From Paenibacillus graminis (GTDB taxonomy: Bacteria; Bacillota; Bacilli; Paenibacillales; Paenibacillaceae): a DNA stretch of 64,000 bases. The DNA is taken from the NCBI RefSeq assembly GCF_000758705.1, contig NZ_CP009287.1, positions 2,728,001 through 2,792,000 on the forward strand, read 5' to 3'. A program made the translations under genes and the position numbers. Under the pieces are notes generated by a model, which saw only the letters and a list, made by a program, of their open reading frames with translations, did not search any database and had not been told where the DNA came from. Position 1 is the first letter of the stretch, and the number at the start of each line of letters is the position of its first letter. This document shows, in pieces, positions 60,089 through 64,000 of the stretch.

Positions 60089-62005
60089 TTATTTGGTCAA
60101 CTGTTCCATCTGCTCAATCACGCTTTCGAAAACACTCATCGCTTCGCGGATCGGAGCAGGAGAGGACATGTCGACGCCTGCCTTGGAGAGAATGTTGATC
60201 GAATAATCACTGCCGCCGCTCTTCAGGAAGCCAAGGTACTTGTCGACCGCCGGTTTGCCGTCCTCCAGAATCTGCTTAGCGAAGCTGGTAGCCGCCGAGA
60301 AGCCGGTAGCATATTTGTATACATAGAAGCTGTTGTAGAAATGCGGAATCCGTGCCCATTCCATCTCGATTTCCTTGTCAATCACCATATCCTTGCCGTA
60401 GTACTTGACATTCAGATCATAGTAGATGGACGACAGGTCCTGAGGCGTCAGCGATTCGCCTTCTTCGGCGCGCTGGTGAATGATCTTCTCGAATTCAGCA
60501 AACATCGTTTGCCGGAATACAGTAGTGCGGAACTGGTCGGCATAATAAGTGAGCAGATACATTTTTTCTTTGGGATCTGTGGATTTCTTCAGCAGATAAT
60601 CCATCAGCAGCGCCTCGTTGGTCGTAGATGCCACTTCTGCAAGAAAAATGGTGTACTGCGCATCCCTGTATTTCAGCGCGTTGTCCGAATAGTAGGAATG
60701 CAGGGCGTGGCCCATTTCATGCGCCAGCGTGAACATGCTGTTCAGGTTATCGTTATGGTTCAGCAGCACAAAAGGGTGAGTGCCGTAGGCTCCCCAGCTG
60801 TATGCACCAGTTCGTTTGTTCTCATTTTCGTAGACATCAATCCAGCCCTTGTCGTAGCCTTCCTGCAGCACACTCAGATAATCCTCACCGAGAGGCTTCA
60901 GGCCTTCTTTAGTAATTTTCTTGGCTTCATCAAAAGTGATATCCATCTTGTATTCGTCCACCAGCGGAGCGAACAGGTCATACATATGTAACTCGTCAAC
61001 GCCGAGCAGTTTCTGGCGCAGCTTCATGTAGCGGTGCATCAGCGGCAGGCTTTCGTGAATGGTATCAATCAGGTTGGTGTAGACCTCTTTGGGGATATTG
61101 TCTCCGTAGAGGGACATTTCCAGCACAGAAGGATACTTGCGCACTCGCGAGTAGAAGACATTTTTGTTAACGTTCGCGCTCAGTGTTGCTGCAATGGTGT
61201 TTTTTTGCTTGCCATACGTTTCATAGACTGCTTTGAACGCATTTTTGCGCACCTCGCGGTCAGGGCTTTCCAGGAATTGAATGTAGCTTCCGTGCGTCAG
61301 ATCTACTTCCTTGCCTTCCTCGTTCTTGATCTTCGGGAACTTGAGGTCGGCATTGTTGAGCATGCTGAACACGGTTTGCGGGGCCTGGGCCAGCGTGCCG
61401 ACCTGTGCAAGGAGTGCTTCCTCCGCTTTGGACAGGATATGCGCTTTCTCACGCTTCATTTCTTTCAAGGTGAAGGTGTAATCCGAGAGGGAAGGGTCGG
61501 CTATGAACTGGTCCAGCTTCTCATCGGGCAAGGCCAAAATTTCCGGTGTGATAAAAGAAGTAGCTTCTCCGGCTTCCACTCCAAGCTTCTTTGCTTTTTG
61601 GGAGAGAGCCTGATAAGTTGGAGCGGCTGTATCTTCATCCTGGCGCATATGCGCGTAGACATACAGGCGCTCGGTCAGCAGGGACAGCTTGTCGTCCAGT
61701 TCGAAGCACTTTTTGAGTGCATCGGGTGAGTCCAGCTTGCCCTGGAATCCGGAGGCGCTGCGGATAAGCTCCTTGGCTTCCTTGTATTCCGCATCCCATT
61801 GCTCCTGTGAAGCGAACATATCTTCAAGCTTCCAGCGGTTCTCGGCGGGCACTTCACTTCTCTTCAATAATTGTTCCATAGAAATCCTCCTCGGATGATG
61901 GGATGTAGTAGGCATATTCTTCTGCGGTGCGGCGAATGAAGACAAATCGCCCGGCAGCAGGCTTAAGGCAAGCAGTAACGGGAGGGACTTGACAGTAAAG
62001 GACAT
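60089..62005 (-). CDS. pepF: Oligoendopeptidase F, with two plausible starts
   Basis: A PepF (M3B) metallopeptidase. From ATG 61879 it has 596 residues, the family norm, opening MEQLLKRSEVPAENRWKLEDMF, with zinc motif LAHEMGHALHSYYS (HExxH) and Glu ligand FLAEVAST. ATG 61879 has GAGGAGG 6-8 bases upstream. A further in-frame ATG at 62005 also has AAGGAGG at good spacing and adds 42 residues that look like a weak signal peptide (LPLLLALSLLPGDLSSFAA). Both starts could be used, giving cytosolic and exported forms. It degrades peptides of about 7-17 residues. Confidence 0.93.
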   Translation of the reverse strand: MSFTVKSLPLLLALSLLPGDLSSFAAPQKNMPTTSHHPRRISMEQLLKRSEVPAENRWKLEDMFASQEQWDAEYKEAKELIRSASGFQGKLDSPDALKKCFELDDKLSLLTERLYVYAHMRQDEDTAAPTYQALSQKAKKLGVEAGEATSFITPEILALPDEKLDQFIADPSLSDYTFTLKEMKREKAHILSKAEEALLAQVGTLAQAPQTVFSMLNNADLKFPKIKNEEGKEVDLTHGSYIQFLESPDREVRKNAFKAVYETYGKQKNTIAATLSANVNKNVFYSRVRKYPSVLEMSLYGDNIPKEVYTNLIDTIHESLPLMHRYMKLRQKLLGVDELHMYDLFAPLVDEYKMDITFDEAKKITKEGLKPLGEDYLSVLQEGYDKGWIDVYENENKRTGAYSWGAYGTHPFVLLNHNDNLNSMFTLAHEMGHALHSYYSDNALKYRDAQYTIFLAEVASTTNEALLMDYLLKKSTDPKEKMYLLTYYADQFRTTVFRQTMFAEFEKIIHQRAEEGESLTPQDLSSIYYDLNVKYYGKDMVIDKEIEMEWARIPHFYNSFYVYKYATGFSAATSFAKQILEDGKPAVDKYLGFLKSGGSDYSINILSKAGVDMSSPAPIREAMSVFESVIEQMEQLTK

Positions 62006-62153
62006 AACAGAAGCCTCCTTAGCACTTTAAGGTTGGCTTAGTATGCCCTGCCAAATCCTGATTATTTATCCTATGGCGCGTATTCCAACTCCCGCGTATT
62101 CCAACTCCAATGTTAGGGTTTGAATACGTATCCTTAAGAACCAGCCGCAAGAG

Positions 62154-62324
62154 CTATGCCACCAAACTATAAATAATGAAGACAAAAGCTAAGGCAATCA
62201 GAACTACCGCAGTCAGGGCCATGCCGCGTTTGAGGCGCGGCGGCACCTTTTCCCTGCCCATGACCAGAACGGCTCCCAGGCACAGAACAACAATAATATA
62301 GATGACTAAATTCTCGTTATCCAT
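62154..62324 (-). CDS. Small two-helix membrane protein (56 residues)
   Basis: A 56-residue frame: acidic head MDNENL, helix 1 VIYIIVVLCLGAVLVMG, a basic turn REKVPPRLKRG, and helix 2 MALTAVVLIALAFVFIIYSL. The turn would face the cytoplasm. It begins 6 bases after the stop of the 77-residue gene on the same strand with a poor ribosome site, suggesting coupling. No family is recognised. The layout and clean start and stop make it a probable gene. Confidence 0.65.
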   Translation of the reverse strand: MDNENLVIYIIVVLCLGAVLVMGREKVPPRLKRGMALTAVVLIALAFVFIIYSLVA

Positions 62325-62330
62325 CTGCGG

Positions 62331-62564
62331 CTAGACCTGCTTGAAGGCTGCCATAATGTTCTTGTATTCTTCTTCATTATCCTTGTACGATTCCTTGTTG
62401 AAGCGGTTGTTGACCCATTGCATCATGGCCGGACGGCTCATAAAGGTATGCGTCTCTTCTCCCCACTGGTCGGAAATCTCCCGGAGGACAATATAGCGCC
62501 CTTGAACCTCTACGGTCATCATATTCCATTTGTCTGTTTTGTATATTTCATGTTTTTTGATCAT
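62331..62564 (-). CDS. Conserved hypothetical protein (77 residues)
   Basis: A 77-residue soluble protein with aromatic and charged content: IKKHEIYKTDKWNMMTVEV, RYIVLREISDQWGEETHTF and the end KNIMAAFKQV. I chose ATG 62564 because AGGGTGG lies 8 bases upstream; ATG 62570 is nearly adjacent to that site. It precedes a small membrane protein gene on the same strand. No domain is recognised. Confidence 0.65.
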   Translation of the reverse strand: MIKKHEIYKTDKWNMMTVEVQGRYIVLREISDQWGEETHTFMSRPAMMQWVNNRFNKESYKDNEEEYKNIMAAFKQV

Positions 62565-62662
62565 TTTCATTACCACCCTGGCGATTTTTGACTTTTGGCT
62601 CAATGATAACGCACGGGGGAAGTGAAAAGCAAATATTATCACAGGATAAGGGAATTGATGGA

Positions 62663-62714
62663 TTGCTTTGCAGGCAGAGTTGGGGTATAATGTAAGCATA
62701 CGCCATATATGGCG
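62663..62714 (+). promoter_or_regulatory. Cold-shock gene promoter with a 14-base palindrome at the start
   Basis: TTGCTT (62663-62668) and TATAAT (62686-62691) are 17 bases apart. The perfect palindrome CGCCATATATGGCG at 62701-62714 starts just after the predicted transcription start. It could be an operator or a 5' hairpin in the leader. Confidence 0.7.
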
Positions 62715-62736
62715 GTATTTTTAGGAGGTTGTTCAT

Positions 62737-62934
62737 TTGAAAGGTACAGTAAAATGGTTTAACGCAGAAAAAGGCTATGGTTTTCTTCAAGTAGAAGGCG
62801 GCGAAGATGTATTCGTTCACTTCTCAGCAATTCAAGGCGACGGATTCAAGACTTTGGATGAAGGCCAAGCGGTAGAATTCGATATTACTGATGGTAACCG
62901 CGGTCCTCAAGCAGCTAACGTAGTTAAATTATAA
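62737..62934 (+). CDS. Cold-shock protein
   Basis: A 65-residue single cold-shock domain with both RNA-binding motifs: KGYGFLQV (RNP1) and DVFVHFSAI (RNP2), ending [10 protein letters not shown]. It binds single-stranded nucleic acid and melts RNA structure. TTG start with TAGGAGG 8 bases upstream. The transcript leader is short (about 40 bases) compared with the long leaders of true cold-induced csp genes, so cold control is uncertain. Confidence 0.96.
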   Translation: MKGTVKWFNAEKGYGFLQVEGGEDVFVHFSAIQGDGFKTLDEGQAVEFDITDGNRGPQAANVVKL

Positions 62935-63021
62935 GAAACGGCTGGACAGCATGTCTGTCGGTCACAACATATATTTTTGAAATGGCAGCACTTGCAAGAG
63001 TGGTAACCAGAAATTCAAAGC

Positions 63022-63051
63022 ACACAGTTCTTACGGGAACTGTGTTTTTTT
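63022..63051 (+). terminator. Terminator after the cold-shock gene
   Basis: ACACAGTTC (63022-63030) pairs perfectly with GAACTGTGT (63037-63045), and a T run follows to 63051. Confidence 0.92.
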
Positions 63052-63066
63052 GTTTTATAGGAAATT

Positions 63067-63090
63067 ATGAAAGTATGAAAGTATGAAAGT
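63067..63090. repeat. Tandem 8-mer, three copies
   Basis: ATGAAAGT is repeated three times without change, directly before repeat R3 copy b. Confidence 0.85.
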
Positions 63091-63109
63091 ATGATTCCCC
63101 TTTCTGGTA

Positions 63110-63166
63110 GGCGCGAAATCAGCGAATTCACTCAAAAAGGTGAAAATTATCCTGATTCGATCGCCT
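63110..63166. repeat. Interspersed repeat R3, copy b
   Basis: It matches 49105-49160 in the blocks GCG-ATTCACTCAAA-AGGTG and GATTCG-CGCC. It stands 34 bases before R1 copy 4. Confidence 0.6.
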
Positions 63167-63199
63167 ATAGCGCTTGCGAAGACGCAGGCGAGCAATGCT

Positions 63200-63383
63200 A
63201 AGTGGAAAAAGGGAGCTTGTTTCTCCTGAAAATCAACAATTAAGTAATTTAGGTGGAAAAAGGGAACTTAATTGGATCATATTACTACGTCAAAGCGAAA
63301 TGAGCCTAAATTAGTTATCCTTTTTCCAACTATGGCACACGGAGGAGGGGGACTGGTGAAATTTAAGTTTACTTTTTCCACTT
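63200..63383. repeat. Four-arm palindromic repeat R1, copy 4
   Basis: Direct arms lie at 63200-63222 and 63251-63273 (GTGGAAAAAGGGA); inverted arms lie at 63308-63331 and 63358-63383 (CTTTTTCCA). The spacer 62935-63411 has no gene. Confidence 0.8.
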
Positions 63384-63411
63384 GGGCTTGCCGCCGGGGC
63401 GAAGCAAGAGT

Positions 63412-64000
63412 CTAATAATCTTTTCTGCGCAAATAACGTCCGAACCCGAATCCCGTATCCACCAGGTGTTTGGAGAAAAAACCAATAAAGGCCAGCAATG
63501 AGAAGCTCATAGCCACCACATAGAGAACGGTGCGTCCGGCATCTTCATAGATAAGTCCGCCAAAGGTGCCGCTGAGCAGACCGGCTGCGCTGGACCAGAC
63601 GACTGTAAAGACCGCCATACCGGTTGCACGGAGATGATCCGGGATAATCCGCGTAATGTACCGGACGGCCGTCACGTAGTATATACCGAAGGAGACGCTG
63701 TGCATGGCCTGGATCGCAACAACGGCACCAGGCTCATCCGCCAGCGCCATGAACAGGAAGCGTGCGGCGAACATCAGACTGGCAAAAGCGAGCAGAGGCA
63801 GCTCCTTGAATCTGTCACCGTATCTGCTCAGGGCGAAGAAGACCGGAATCTCGCTCAAGGCAGAGGCCAGCAGCGACCAGCCCACGATCTCATCGCCTGC
63901 ATTCATGGCTTTCAGGCTGAGTGTAAGGAAAGCTTCGTTCATTCTGTAGCCAATGGCCAGAACGAAAACACTGCTGAAAAACCACAGCACTTCTTTTTTT
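63412..64000 (-). CDS. MFS transporter, C-terminal half (runs off the window)
   Basis: About 196 residues are visible, with five or six membrane helices. The frame is open to the last base, so the N-terminal half lies outside the window. Segments VGWSLLASALSEIPVFFALSRYGDRF, SFGIYYVTAVRYITRIIPDHLRATG and SSAAGLLSGTFGGLIYE resemble the second half of MFS_1-like or nucleoside:H+ symporter-type carriers. The tail is short and basic (RYLRRKDY). The substrate is unknown. Confidence 0.82.
   Translation of the reverse strand, partial: KKEVLWFFSSVFVLAIGYRMNEAFLTLSLKAMNAGDEIVGWSLLASALSEIPVFFALSRYGDRFKELPLLAFASLMFAARFLFMALADEPGAVVAIQAMHSVSFGIYYVTAVRYITRIIPDHLRATGMAVFTVVWSSAAGLLSGTFGGLIYEDAGRTVLYVVAMSFSLLAFIGFFSKHLVDTGFGFGRYLRRKDY

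Overview
The window looks like chromosomal DNA of a Paenibacillus-type member of the Bacillales. GC content is moderate to high, ribosome binding sites are strong (AGGAGG class) with many GTG and TTG starts, and the gene families are typical of the group: YjcZ, YtxH, YuzB/DUF1450, YutE/DUF86, Zur-controlled adcCBA, the zinc-free S14 and L33 paralogues, and the hemEHY coproporphyrin branch. No phage, transposase, CRISPR array or rRNA operon was seen. One tRNA gene (Leu, anticodon CAG) is present.

Layout. 0-5 kb: the tail of one gene, a repeat-rich spacer, an FAD oxidoreductase divergent from an AraC regulator, and a PadR/HAAS-type membrane pair. 5-13 kb: an ABC exporter with a Fur-like box in its leader, a 34-residue YjcZ peptide, an MFS exporter, a methyltransferase, tRNA-Leu, and a secreted penicillin-binding/beta-lactamase-like protein. 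13-18 kb: an OmpR-type two-component pair and a soluble six-PAS hybrid kinase. 18.5-27 kb: a compact zinc-starvation island. Near-perfect Zur palindromes stand before a NusG-II-like protein, before rpmG and zagA, and inside the promoter of adcCBA-rpsN; an opposing operon carries a second COG0523 GTPase and a two-gene permease. 27-36 kb: small housekeeping and hypothetical genes, including a SufR-like Cys-rich regulator, glutamate racemase, a LysM-M14 peptidase and a HesB-like protein. 36-42 kb: an aldo/keto reductase and a two-component system divergent from an ABC transporter plus lipoprotein. 42-49 kb: an rRNA-type methyltransferase, an O-methyltransferase, an MFS exporter and hemEHY. 49-64 kb: a second repeat-rich spacer, CapA-like protein, GDPD, FAH, DUF92, TetR, ABC-F, TPR, M42 peptidase, LapA, PepF, cold-shock protein and the end of an MFS gene.

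The most coherent system is the zinc island. Import (AdcABC), GTPase metallochaperones (ZagA and a paralogue) and zinc-sparing ribosomal proteins (L33, S14) share one operator type, TCGTAAT-n-ATTACGA. Its least expected member is a small membrane-anchored NusG domain II-like protein directly behind a perfect operator.

The clearest non-genic signal is a family of about 185-bp elements in four spacers. Each has two direct arms followed by two inverted arms built on GTGGAAAAAG and CTTTTTCCAC. Three further diverged repeat families occur in the same or similar spacers.
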